Assembly: GCA_913020625.1 (NCBI GenBank)
Contig: CAJVZX010000011.1
Location: 1-18,293 of the forward strand
Source: an uncultured Pelagibacterales bacterium
GTDB taxonomy: Bacteria; Pseudomonadota; Alphaproteobacteria; Pelagibacterales; Pelagibacteraceae
Direction of reading: 5' to 3'
Length of the DNA: 18,293 nt
In this document: one piece after another, positions 1 to 6,278 of the stretch
Position numbering within the stretch: position 1 is the first letter of the stretch
How the letters are laid out: each line of letters begins with the position of its first letter
Notes under the pieces: generated by a model
The model's input: the letters and a program-made list of their open reading frames with translations, nothing else
Told to the model about the DNA's origin: nothing
The model's database searches: none
Position numbers and translations under genes: made by a program

Positions 1-628
1 CCACCACATCTCCTCCTCTTTGTTCTAATTCTTTGCAAGTGTCTAAAATGGAGACTCCATCTCTCATAATATTTTCACCCATAGGAGCAATTGTAATAAC
101 ACTGGGAAGTCCTGATTGTTTCATTACTTTCAAAGCTGCATAGGCTTCCTCTGCATAATAAAAAGTTTCGCCAATTAATATATCTGCGCCCTCATCAACA
201 GCCCACTCAACCATTTCAGAAAACATTTTTTCAACTTCTGAATTTGAACTAGTGTCCTTATCATTCCAAATATTTGAATTAGAAATGTTACCAGCCATTA
301 AATTAGGTTCAATTTCTTTTGGTGTATCAAGAGCAACTTTTTTTGCAATTTTAAGTGCCGCTCTATTCAAAGGTTCTAAAAGTTCTTCTTTATTTATAAC
401 TTTCATTTTTTCACGATGTCCATTATAAGTAAATGCTTCAACAATATCTGAACCCGCATGTTGAAAATCCCTATGAAGATTCTCTAAAGCCTCTGGATGT
501 TCTAATGATACCATAGGAACAAATTCTCCAGAGGACATATATCCTCTTCTTTCAATTTCAAATAAAAAACCTTCAGCACAAATTACAGGACCTTTGTTTA
601 GTCTTGTAACTAACTTATTTGTTGTCAT
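1..628 (-). CDS. bhmT: Betaine-homocysteine S-methyltransferase, 5' part (3' end outside window)
   Basis: The first 209 codons of a homocysteine methyltransferase are visible; the 3' end lies beyond base 1. The family moves a methyl group from betaine (or a related donor) to homocysteine, making methionine in the cytoplasm, with zinc held by cysteines near the C-terminus, which are not in view. The visible part has the family's barrel strands: ICAEGFLFEIERRG near the N-terminus, DIVEAFTYNGHREK at about 66-79, LMAGNIS at about 110, and GADILIGETFYYAEEA at about 145-160, with the GETF glutamate typical of the substrate site. The start is ATG at 626-628, preceded by AGGA at 637-640 with an 8-base spacer. 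The leader carries SAM-II and SAM-V aptamers, which fits a methionine-making gene shut off by S-adenosylmethionine. The methyltransferase call is firm; betaine as donor rests on family resemblance and the riboswitch context. Confidence 0.92.
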   Translation of the reverse strand, partial: MTTNKLVTRLNKGPVICAEGFLFEIERRGYMSSGEFVPMVSLEHPEALENLHRDFQHAGSDIVEAFTYNGHREKMKVINKEELLEPLNRAALKIAKKVALDTPKEIEPNLMAGNISNSNIWNDKDTSSNSEVEKMFSEMVEWAVDEGADILIGETFYYAEEAYAALKVMKQSGLPSVITIAPMGENIMRDGVSILDTCKELEQRGGDVV

Positions 629-636
629 AACTTTTT

Positions 637-689
637 TCCTTTTTAGTGCTTTGACAAATGTCGGGTGCACAATTTAGTTAAATACCCAA
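637..689 (-). ncRNA. SAM-V riboswitch aptamer overlapping the bhmT ribosome binding site
   Basis: On the minus strand TTGGGT (689-684) pairs with ACCCGA (666-661) to form P1. The loop reads ATTTAACTAAATTGTGC, and its GTGC (670-667) can pair with GCAC (649-646) to close an H-type pseudoknot. The downstream strand GCACTAAAAAGGA matches the conserved 3' strand of the SAM-II/SAM-V family and runs directly into the AGGA ribosome binding site (640-637). A small hairpin GACA-TT-TGTC lies between P1 and the pseudoknot strand. In the SAM-V class, S-adenosylmethionine stabilises the pseudoknot and hides the ribosome binding site, so translation falls; that mechanism is established for the class and inferred here. 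Identification is from motif and pairing recognition, without a covariance-model search. Confidence 0.88.
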
Positions 690-709
690 TTTTTGATTGA
701 AATTGTTTC

Positions 710-740
710 AAAAAAAAACCACCTGCTACAACGGTGGTTT
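710..740 (-). terminator. Intrinsic terminator between the SAM-II and SAM-V aptamers
   Basis: On the minus strand AAACCACC (740-733) and GGTGGTTT (723-716) are perfect inverted repeats around a 9-base loop, GTTGTAGCA, and a run of nine T follows the GG (718-710). This is a textbook rho-independent terminator and the only clear one in the window. It lies directly after the SAM-II aptamer and before the SAM-V aptamer. Its 3' arm and loop overlap a sequence complementary to the SAM-II 3' strand, so it looks conditional: formed when the aptamer is ligand-bound, opened when it is empty. Confidence 0.9.
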
Positions 741-744
741 CAAA

Positions 745-800
745 CATCGTTTTAGCAGAATTTATTAAGCGCCGGCAATTTGATTTAAAACGGTGCTTAA
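745..800 (-). ncRNA. SAM-II riboswitch aptamer in the bhmT leader
   Basis: On the minus strand TTAAGCACC (800-792) pairs with GGCGCTTAA (773-765) through eight pairs and one A-C mismatch, giving P1. The loop GTTTTAAATCAAATTGCC resembles the conserved SAM-II loop, and after P1 comes TAAATTCTGCTAAAACG, matching the family's AUAAAnnnnGCUAAA strand, which folds back into the loop as a pseudoknot. SAM-II aptamers bind S-adenosylmethionine and are common in Alphaproteobacteria before methionine genes. Here a terminator follows within 10 bases, so transcriptional control is the likely mode. P1 is somewhat AT-rich and carries a mismatch; no covariance search was run. Confidence 0.85.
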
Positions 801-803
801 TTA

Positions 804-832
804 AATCTATCAAATCATTAAACTATGGTCAA
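804..832 (-). promoter_or_regulatory. Predicted sigma-70-type promoter of the bhmT riboswitch transcript
   Basis: The minus strand has TTGACC (832-827, five of six to TTGACA), a 17-base spacer, and TAGATT (809-804, four of six to TATAAT). Transcription would begin near 799-796, at the first bases of SAM-II P1, so the RNA would start with the aptamer and have almost no extra 5' sequence. The position agrees with the regulatory logic, but the -10 match is only moderate. Confidence 0.6.
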
Positions 833-891
833 TTGGAAATTTTATTTAACTTTAAATTTATTATTGTCCTTAGATCGTTTTCTAATTTATT

Positions 892-1260
892 TTAAACAAA
901 TTTACTTAAATCTGGCTTAAAATATTTTGGTCCTTTTAATACTTTTCCGTGCTCATTATATATCGGCTTTCCATCTTTACCGAGCTTGCTCATATTTGAG
1001 CTTTGAACTTCAGTAAAACATGCATCTAGATTAATCCCAAAAGCATGCCCAGCTCCATATGTAACATAAAGTATATCTGTTAAAGCATCTGCAACTTCTT
1101 TTAAATTATTTTTATCAATTGCCTCCTTTAGTTCATTAAGCTCTTCTTTAATTAAACTATATCTTAATTGGGTTATCTTCGCTGATGGAAAGCTAGGTTT
1201 ATCCTTAATTTCTTGACCAAAAGTTCTCATAAACACTTTAACACTTTCAAAATTGCTCAT
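892..1260 (-). CDS. MazG-like nucleotide pyrophosphohydrolase, small single-domain
   Basis: This 122-residue protein is a small all-alpha NTP pyrophosphohydrolase of the MazG / phosphoribosyl-ATP pyrophosphohydrolase superfamily. The metal-binding pattern is visible as KEELNELKEA (residues 38-47) followed by EVADALTDILYVTYG (55-69): the EExxE helix and the ExxD helix that hold Mg2+ in this fold. The C-terminal third (KLGKDGKPIYNEHGKVLKGPKYFKPDL) resembles the substrate-side tail of phage and bacterial homologues. It probably hydrolyses a nucleoside triphosphate to monophosphate plus pyrophosphate, as a house-cleaning or pool-control enzyme; the substrate cannot be read from sequence. The start is ATG with a strong GGAAAGGA ribosome binding site 5 bases upstream, unusual in a window where most genes lack one. 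It is divergent from fumC and lies upstream of bhmT on the same strand, with no terminator visible between, so read-through into the bhmT leader is possible. Confidence 0.85.
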   Translation of the reverse strand: MSNFESVKVFMRTFGQEIKDKPSFPSAKITQLRYSLIKEELNELKEAIDKNNLKEVADALTDILYVTYGAGHAFGINLDACFTEVQSSNMSKLGKDGKPIYNEHGKVLKGPKYFKPDLSKFV

Positions 1261-1314
1261 TTTATCCTTTCCCTGCTTTTTAATTTCATATTTAACTTAT
1301 TATTTTAATTATTT

Positions 1315-1320
1315 TATTAT
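1315..1320 (-). promoter_or_regulatory. Candidate -10 box for the MazG-like gene
   Basis: A perfect TATAAT on the minus strand sits 54 bases before the start codon, giving a leader of roughly 48 bases that includes the GGAAAGGA ribosome binding site. No convincing -35 box is seen at the normal distance. It overlaps the candidate fumC -10 on the other strand, so the two promoters would compete for the same few bases. In such AT-rich DNA a chance match is possible. Confidence 0.35.
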
Positions 1321-1331
1321 AAAATATATAT
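1318..1331 (+). promoter_or_regulatory. Candidate -10 box for fumC with very short leader
   Basis: TATAAAATATATAT ends just before CAATG, so the hexamer TATAAA (1318-1323) is followed by only 10 bases before the fumC ATG. Transcription would begin about 3-4 bases before the start codon, and no ribosome binding site is present. The same 14 bases precede the uvrD start. No good -35 box is seen. Confidence 0.35.
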
Positions 1332-1333
1332 CA

Positions 1334-2722
1334 ATGAAATTTAGAAAAGAATTTGATAGTTTGGGAATGGTTTTAGTGCCTGCAGATAAATATTGGGGTG
1401 CCTCTACCCAAAGATCCAATAAGCATTTTGATATTGGTGATTTTTTAGTTAGACCAATTGTTATTAAATCCATCGCAATGATCAAGAAAGCTGCAGCGTT
1501 AGTACATGCAAAAAGTGGAGATATGGATAAAAAAATAAGTACTGCAATTATTAAAGCAGCAAATGAAGTAATATCTGGAAAACTTAATGATCAATTTCCT
1601 CTTAAAGTTTGGCAAACTGGATCTGGTACTCAGACTAATATGAATGTTAATGAAGTAATAGCTAATAGAGCAATCGAGATTCTTGGTGGTAAATTAGGAA
1701 GCAAAAAACCAGTACATCCAAACGACCATGTTAATAAATCACAATCTACAAATGATGTGTTTCCAACTGCAATGCACATGGCTATAGCAATTAGAGCAAA
1801 AGGTAAATTAATACCATTTCTTAAATTGCTTAATTCAGAATTAGGAAAAAAAGCTAAGCAATTTAGTAAAATTATTAAAATTGGAAGAACTCATCTTCAG
1901 GACGCAACACCAATATCATTAGGACAAGAATTTTCAGGATACCATTCACAATTAAGTAAATGTATTAAAAGAATAGAATTTGCACTTGAAGAAATTTATT
2001 TTTTAGCTCAAGGTGGAACTGCAGTAGGCACAGGTTTAAATACCAAAAAAGGCTTTGATAAAAAAATAGTGGCTGAATTAAAAAAAATTACTAAACTTCC
2101 GTTTAAAACAACACCAAACAAGTTTGCTGCATTGGCGTCGCACGACGCTATAGTTAATTTTTCAGGAACAATGAATACGACCGCGGTTTGTTTAATGAAA
2201 ATTGCAAATGATATTAGATTTTTAGGATCCGGTCCAAGAGCAGGATATGGAGAATTGATACTACCCGAAAATGAACCAGGATCATCAATTATGCCCGGAA
2301 AAATCAATCCTACACAATGTGAAGCTGTGACTATGGTTTGTGTGAAAGTAATTGGAAACCATAACGGTATAACAATGGCAGGTTCTCATGGACATTTTGA
2401 GTTAAATGTTTTTAAACCTTTAATTATTCATAATATATTACAATCTATTCATATAATGGCTGACTCGTCAAAAAGTTTTGCTAATTATTGTATTAAAGGT
2501 TTAAAAGCTGACAAAAAAAGAATTAGAAAACTTTTAGATAATTCATTAATGCTTGTTACTGCTTTAACTCCAAAAATAGGATATGACAATGCCGCAAAGA
2601 TTGCAAAAAAAGCTCACAAAAATGGAACTTCTTTGAAAGAGGAAGCTATAAAATCGGGCCTAATAAGCAAGAAAGAATATAATAAAATAGTCGATCCCAA
2701 AAAAATGATAAAACCCAGTTAA
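1334..2722 (+). CDS. fumC: Fumarate hydratase, class II
   Basis: This 462-residue enzyme interconverts fumarate and malate in the TCA cycle in the cytoplasm; it is the iron-free, homotetrameric class. Length and sequence match the family end to end: N-terminal PADKYWGASTQRS (16-28), SGTQTNMNVNEV (97-108), HPNDHVNKSQSTND (128-141), GRTHLQDATP (184-193, with the catalytic base His187), and the signature GSSIMPGKINP (316-326, with Ser317 on the mobile catalytic loop). The ATG at 1334 was chosen because an in-frame TTG at 1253 would add 27 hydrophobic residues absent from the family and would overlap the divergent MazG-like gene. There is no ribosome binding site before the ATG; a TATAAA box 10 bases upstream suggests a leaderless or nearly leaderless transcript. 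The gene ends one base from the convergent AsmA-like gene. The class II call is firm; argininosuccinate lyase and aspartase of the same superfamily fit less well. Confidence 0.97.
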   Translation: MKFRKEFDSLGMVLVPADKYWGASTQRSNKHFDIGDFLVRPIVIKSIAMIKKAAALVHAKSGDMDKKISTAIIKAANEVISGKLNDQFPLKVWQTGSGTQTNMNVNEVIANRAIEILGGKLGSKKPVHPNDHVNKSQSTNDVFPTAMHMAIAIRAKGKLIPFLKLLNSELGKKAKQFSKIIKIGRTHLQDATPISLGQEFSGYHSQLSKCIKRIEFALEEIYFLAQGGTAVGTGLNTKKGFDKKIVAELKKITKLPFKTTPNKFAALASHDAIVNFSGTMNTTAVCLMKIANDIRFLGSGPRAGYGELILPENEPGSSIMPGKINPTQCEAVTMVCVKVIGNHNGITMAGSHGHFELNVFKPLIIHNILQSIHIMADSSKSFANYCIKGLKADKKRIRKLLDNSLMLVTALTPKIGYDNAAKIAKKAHKNGTSLKEEAIKSGLISKKEYNKIVDPKKMIKPS

Positions 2723-2723
2723 T

Positions 2724-4193
2724 TTATTTAATAATATCATTAATAAATAACCTTAAATTAAAATAGTTAAATATTTCATTAATTGATTTATTAAAAATGA
2801 AATTATTAATTTGTTTATTTAAATCAAAAATAAATTCATCACTAAAATTATTAACATTTCTAAATTCTTTAATAATTAATTCGTTAGTATTAAAATCAAA
2901 TAAACTTTTTATATTTAAATCAATTTTATTTATTCGTTTTTTTTTAGGGATTGTAAGACGAGAATAAAGCAATTTTTGATCTTGAATTTTTATTTTTGTA
3001 TCAAATAAAAAATGATTTTTTTTTTTTTGTTTCACAAAATGGCCTTCAATATCAATGTATCCAATATCTTTAATTAATAAATTAAATTTATCTATATTGA
3101 TTTCTCTATTACGAAATTCTAAATTAATTTTTCCGGAGCTAATAAAATTAGATTTAGTTTTAAAGTTTTTTATATTAAAATTTAAATTTCCATTAATTTT
3201 ATTGTTTATTGGTAAAATATTAGTAAATTTAAAGGCTTTAATTAATTGACTAGAGGTTAATTTTGAAAAATAGAAATTTTCTAAATCAAAATTTATCTCA
3301 AAATTAAATGGATCAAGACTTACTGTACCAAAAATATCTCCATTAAAATACTCTAAATTAATTTTTGATCTATTTAGCTTAATAATATTATCTATAAATT
3401 CATGTTCAAATTCAATCTTATTTTTTGGAAATTTAACAATTGTATTTCCTTTTATATTTTTATCTAAAATATTTGTTTTAATTTGAACTCCTAATTTAGG
3501 AATAAATATTTGTAAATTTGATTCCTTATTAGTATTAAAGCTTTTTTCATGTATAAAATTAACGTCGAGATTAAATATATTACTATTTACTACCAATTTA
3601 TTTGTTCTACTTTTATCTTTTGGATTAATTATTAAATTTTTTATCTTAATAATTGATATTACATTGTCATTATTTTTTATACTAACCATGCTATTTTTAA
3701 TTATTAGTTTTTTAAAATTTTGTATTTTAAAATAAAAATTTTTTAAATTAATAATATCCGAAGTGTTCAAATTAAATGATATATTATTTATTATAAAAGA
3801 AATAAACTTTATATTGTCAATTCCAATAAGATTAAAAATATTGATAGGAATAATAATTTCATTCTTTGAACTTAAAACTTCTCTTTTTTCAGTAAAATTA
3901 TAAATTTCTGTATTTATTAATTTTAAACGAGGACTTGGAAAAATATAATAATTAATATTATTTATATCCATTTCCAAACCAAATTGATTATATATTTCTT
4001 TTTTGAGAACAGGCTTTAACTTGTCAAAATTATATAATGAAGGTATTGATAAATAGATAAAAAATAAAAAAAAAACAGTAATACATAAAAGAATATAACT
4101 TTGTTTGTTTATATTCACTTTTATACCAAACTGATTATATATTCCTTTTTCAAGAACAGGCCTTATTCTGTTTAGTTTAAATTTTTTATTCAT
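2724..4193 (-). CDS. AsmA-like inner-membrane-anchored protein
   Basis: This 489-residue protein has one clear membrane segment (about 33-52, SYILLCITVFFLFFIYLSIP), followed by LYNFDKLKPVLKKEIYNQFGLEMDI and IFPSPRLKL (about 54-92). That is the AsmA N-terminal pattern: helix, then a beta strand, then a PxPRLxL turn. The rest is low-complexity beta-type sequence rich in Asn, Ile, Lys and Phe, as in the long periplasmic beta-groove of AsmA/TamB-like proteins, which are linked to lipid transport to and upkeep of the outer membrane. It is shorter than E. coli AsmA (about 617 residues). Oddities: residues 9-28 repeat residues 58-77 (RPVLEKGIYNQFG versus KPVLKKEIYNQFG), placing a copy on the cytoplasmic side, and there is a 13-base A run at 3016-3028. 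The start is ATG at 4193, without a ribosome binding site; a start nearer the membrane segment would need a non-ATG codon. The family call is fairly sure; the specific function is unknown. Confidence 0.75.
   Translation of the reverse strand: MNKKFKLNRIRPVLEKGIYNQFGIKVNINKQSYILLCITVFFLFFIYLSIPSLYNFDKLKPVLKKEIYNQFGLEMDINNINYYIFPSPRLKLINTEIYNFTEKREVLSSKNEIIIPINIFNLIGIDNIKFISFIINNISFNLNTSDIINLKNFYFKIQNFKKLIIKNSMVSIKNNDNVISIIKIKNLIINPKDKSRTNKLVVNSNIFNLDVNFIHEKSFNTNKESNLQIFIPKLGVQIKTNILDKNIKGNTIVKFPKNKIEFEHEFIDNIIKLNRSKINLEYFNGDIFGTVSLDPFNFEINFDLENFYFSKLTSSQLIKAFKFTNILPINNKINGNLNFNIKNFKTKSNFISSGKINLEFRNREINIDKFNLLIKDIGYIDIEGHFVKQKKKNHFLFDTKIKIQDQKLLYSRLTIPKKKRINKIDLNIKSLFDFNTNELIIKEFRNVNNFSDEFIFDLNKQINNFIFNKSINEIFNYFNLRLFINDIIK
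3961..4020 (-). repeat. Direct repeat copy B inside the AsmA-like gene
   Basis: This is the membrane-distal copy of a 60-base direct repeat, identical to copy A (4108-4167) at 48 of 60 positions by my alignment, without gaps. The copies are 147 bases apart, a multiple of three, so both are in frame. This one encodes the canonical AsmA segment after the membrane helix and is likely the original. Most differences are transitions. Confidence 0.85.
4108..4167 (-). repeat. Direct repeat copy A at the N-terminus of the AsmA-like gene
   Basis: This is the second copy of the 60-base repeat, encoding residues about 9-28, before the membrane helix. AsmA-type proteins normally begin close to the membrane helix, so this copy looks like an added N-terminal extension produced by a partial tandem duplication of about 147 bases. 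It is free of stop codons. Confidence 0.85.
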
Positions 4194-4233
4194 TGTTTTG
4201 CTAAGTTGAAAAATTTACTATTTCATAAAAATG

Positions 4234-4247
4234 TATAAAATATATAT
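4234..4247 (+). promoter_or_regulatory. Candidate -10 box for uvrD with very short leader
   Basis: TATAAAATATATAT is followed by TAA and then the uvrD ATG at 4251, nearly repeating the sequence before fumC (1318-1331). The hexamer TATAAA leaves 11 bases to the start codon, implying a leader of about 4-5 bases. TTGAAA at 4206-4211 is too far (22 bases) to be a normal -35. Chance similarity in AT-rich DNA cannot be excluded. Confidence 0.35.
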
Positions 4248-4250
4248 TAA

Positions 4251-6278
4251 ATGGAAAACAGCAATTTAAATTATTTAAAAAATCTCAATAGCAATCAAAA
4301 AAAAGCTGTATTAAATTTGGATGGCCCATGTTTGATAGTGGCGGGTGCTGGTTCAGGTAAAACAAAAGTGTTAACCACTAAAGTTGCTCATATTGTCAAA
4401 AAAGGTAAGGCTTTACCTAATCAAATATTGTGTGTCACTTTTACAAATAAAGCAGCAAAAGAAATGAAAGATAGAGTTAGTAAAATATTGTCTAACCAAG
4501 ACACTGGCCTGCCTTGGTTTGGCACATTTCATTCTATTTGTGCAAAAATTTTGAGAAAACACGCAAGCGCAGTAAATTTAAGTTCTAACTTTACAATTAT
4601 TGATCAAGATGACCAAGTAAAACTAATAAAAAATATTTGTAAAGCAGAAAATATAGATATCAAAGAAGTTGCACCTAAATATGTTTTGTCAGCTATTGAT
4701 AAATGGAAAAACAATGGATTAATTCCTGCAAAAGTTATTCCAAATAAAAAAAATTTTAATGAATCTGGTATTTTAAAAATTTATAAAATTTATCAACAAA
4801 AACTTTTAGATTTAAATGCATGTGATTTTGGAGATTTAATTATGCATACTGTTATAATTTTTGAAAAAAATAAAGATATTCTTAGTATTTATTCAAATAA
4901 CTTTAAATATATGTTGGTTGATGAATATCAAGATACAAATTTTATACAGAATAAATGGTTAAATTTATTGACACACAAATTTAAAAATATTTGTTGTGTT
5001 GGAGATGATGATCAATCAATTTATAGTTGGAGAGGTGCAGAAATTAAAAATTTTTTAAATTTTAAACATGAATACAAAAATACTAAGATAATTAAATTAG
5101 AGGAAAATTATAGATCAACACAAAATATTTTATCAACAGCATCTAAATTGATTTCATATAATGAGGATCGACTTGGAAAAAGATTGTGGACATCGGGTGA
5201 AGAAGGTGAATTGGTTAAAGTAAATTGTTATAAAAATGCGAAGGAAGAGGCTATAAATATCTCTGATATTGTTGAGCAAAAATTAAAAGATAAATTTTCA
5301 CTAAATAACATAGCAATTTTAGTAAGAGCTATTTTCCAAACAAGAGAATTTGAAGAAAGATTTTTAAAAATAGGAATGGGTTACCGTATAATTGGAGGTA
5401 TTAAATTTTATGAAAGGGCTGAGATAAAAGATTGTGTAGCCTATTTAAGATTAATATTTCAAAAAAAAGATGATCTAGCTTTTGATAGAATAATAAACAC
5501 ACCTAAAAGATCTATTGGAGATACTGCTATTAAACAAATAAATGAATTCTCAACAAAACACAAAATTTGCTTGGAGGATGCTTCAAAAAAATTAATTGAA
5601 TTAAATCTAATAAAACCAAAAACAAAAATAGGCTTATTGAAAATTTTAAATTTATTAACAAAATGGAGAAATGATTTATTAAAAAAGGATCATAGAAAAC
5701 TTATGCAAATTGTTTTAGATGAATCTGGTTATTCTGCAATGTTAAAAAATAAAAAAGATTTAGAAAATGAAAATCGATTAGAAAATATTAAAGAATTATT
5801 AAATGCAATGAGAGAATTTGATAATTTAGAAAGTTTTCTTGAACATGTTGCTCTTGCAACGGCAATTGATCGTGATTGGGAAGGAAAAAAAATCAATTTA
5901 ATGACAATGCACGCTTCAAAGGGATTAGAATTTGATGTAGTTTTTTTACCAGGTTGGGAAGAAGGATTATTTCCTCATCAAAAATCTATGGATGAAAAAG
6001 GAAAAGCTGGGCTAGAAGAAGAAAGGAGACTTGCTTATGTAGGAATAACTAGAGCAAAAAAACTTTCTTATATTTCTTTTGCGATGAACAGATTCTATCA
6101 GGGAGATTGGATTGATTGCCTAGCTTCACGATTTATTAATGAACTGCCAGATAAAAATATTGAACAAGTAAATATTTTAGAAGATAAAATTGATGATTTT
6201 GAATTTAATCAAGACATTAACTTTGAAAAAGAAGTTAGAAGTCCTGGATGGATGAGATTATTAAAAAAATTAAAATGA
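4251..6278 (+). CDS. uvrD: ATP-dependent DNA helicase, UvrD/PcrA/Rep family
   Basis: This 675-residue superfamily 1A helicase moves 3' to 5' along single-stranded DNA and serves excision and mismatch repair and removal of replication blocks. All core motifs are present in order: Q motif LNSNQKKAV (12-20), Walker A AGAGSGKT (31-38), Ia TFTNKAAKEMK (64-73), Walker B DEYQDTN (224-230), motif III GDDDQSIYSWRGAE (251-264), motif IV NYRSTQNIL, motif V MTMHASKGLEFDVVFLPGWEEGLFPH, and motif VI EERRLAYVGITRAKK. It is slightly shorter than E. coli UvrD (about 720 residues), mainly at the C-terminus, which keeps a PGWMRLLK element but little of the flexible tail that contacts partners. The start ATG lacks a ribosome binding site. 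Its stop overlaps the start of the aminopeptidase gene (ATGA), so the two are probably co-transcribed. UvrD, PcrA and Rep cannot be fully told apart here; as the only such gene in view, uvrD is the best name. Confidence 0.95.
   Translation: MENSNLNYLKNLNSNQKKAVLNLDGPCLIVAGAGSGKTKVLTTKVAHIVKKGKALPNQILCVTFTNKAAKEMKDRVSKILSNQDTGLPWFGTFHSICAKILRKHASAVNLSSNFTIIDQDDQVKLIKNICKAENIDIKEVAPKYVLSAIDKWKNNGLIPAKVIPNKKNFNESGILKIYKIYQQKLLDLNACDFGDLIMHTVIIFEKNKDILSIYSNNFKYMLVDEYQDTNFIQNKWLNLLTHKFKNICCVGDDDQSIYSWRGAEIKNFLNFKHEYKNTKIIKLEENYRSTQNILSTASKLISYNEDRLGKRLWTSGEEGELVKVNCYKNAKEEAINISDIVEQKLKDKFSLNNIAILVRAIFQTREFEERFLKIGMGYRIIGGIKFYERAEIKDCVAYLRLIFQKKDDLAFDRIINTPKRSIGDTAIKQINEFSTKHKICLEDASKKLIELNLIKPKTKIGLLKILNLLTKWRNDLLKKDHRKLMQIVLDESGYSAMLKNKKDLENENRLENIKELLNAMREFDNLESFLEHVALATAIDRDWEGKKINLMTMHASKGLEFDVVFLPGWEEGLFPHQKSMDEKGKAGLEEERRLAYVGITRAKKLSYISFAMNRFYQGDWIDCLASRFINELPDKNIEQVNILEDKIDDFEFNQDINFEKEVRSPGWMRLLKKLK

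Noticed and set aside
699..709. Small hairpin GAAA-CAA-TTTC between terminator and SAM-V
   Set aside because: Only four weak pairs and a three-base loop, easily expected by chance in this composition.
841..891. Possible terminator after the MazG-like gene
   Set aside because: No inverted repeat with a T-run could be found; the stretch is plain AT-rich sequence upstream of the bhmT promoter.
1253..1333. A 27-residue N-terminal extension of FumC starting at TTG
   Set aside because: It is hydrophobic, absent from the family, starts with TTG and overlaps the divergent MazG-like gene; the ATG at 1334 gives the normal fumarase N-terminus.
2008..2307. Antisense open frame of 99 codons within fumC
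   Set aside because: It lies opposite a fully conserved enzyme gene, has no ribosome binding site and no recognisable domain.
6248..6274. Upstream ATG adding 9 residues to the Xaa-Pro aminopeptidase
   Set aside because: The extra residues are lysine-rich shadow of the uvrD tail; the ATGA overlap at 6275 is the usual arrangement.
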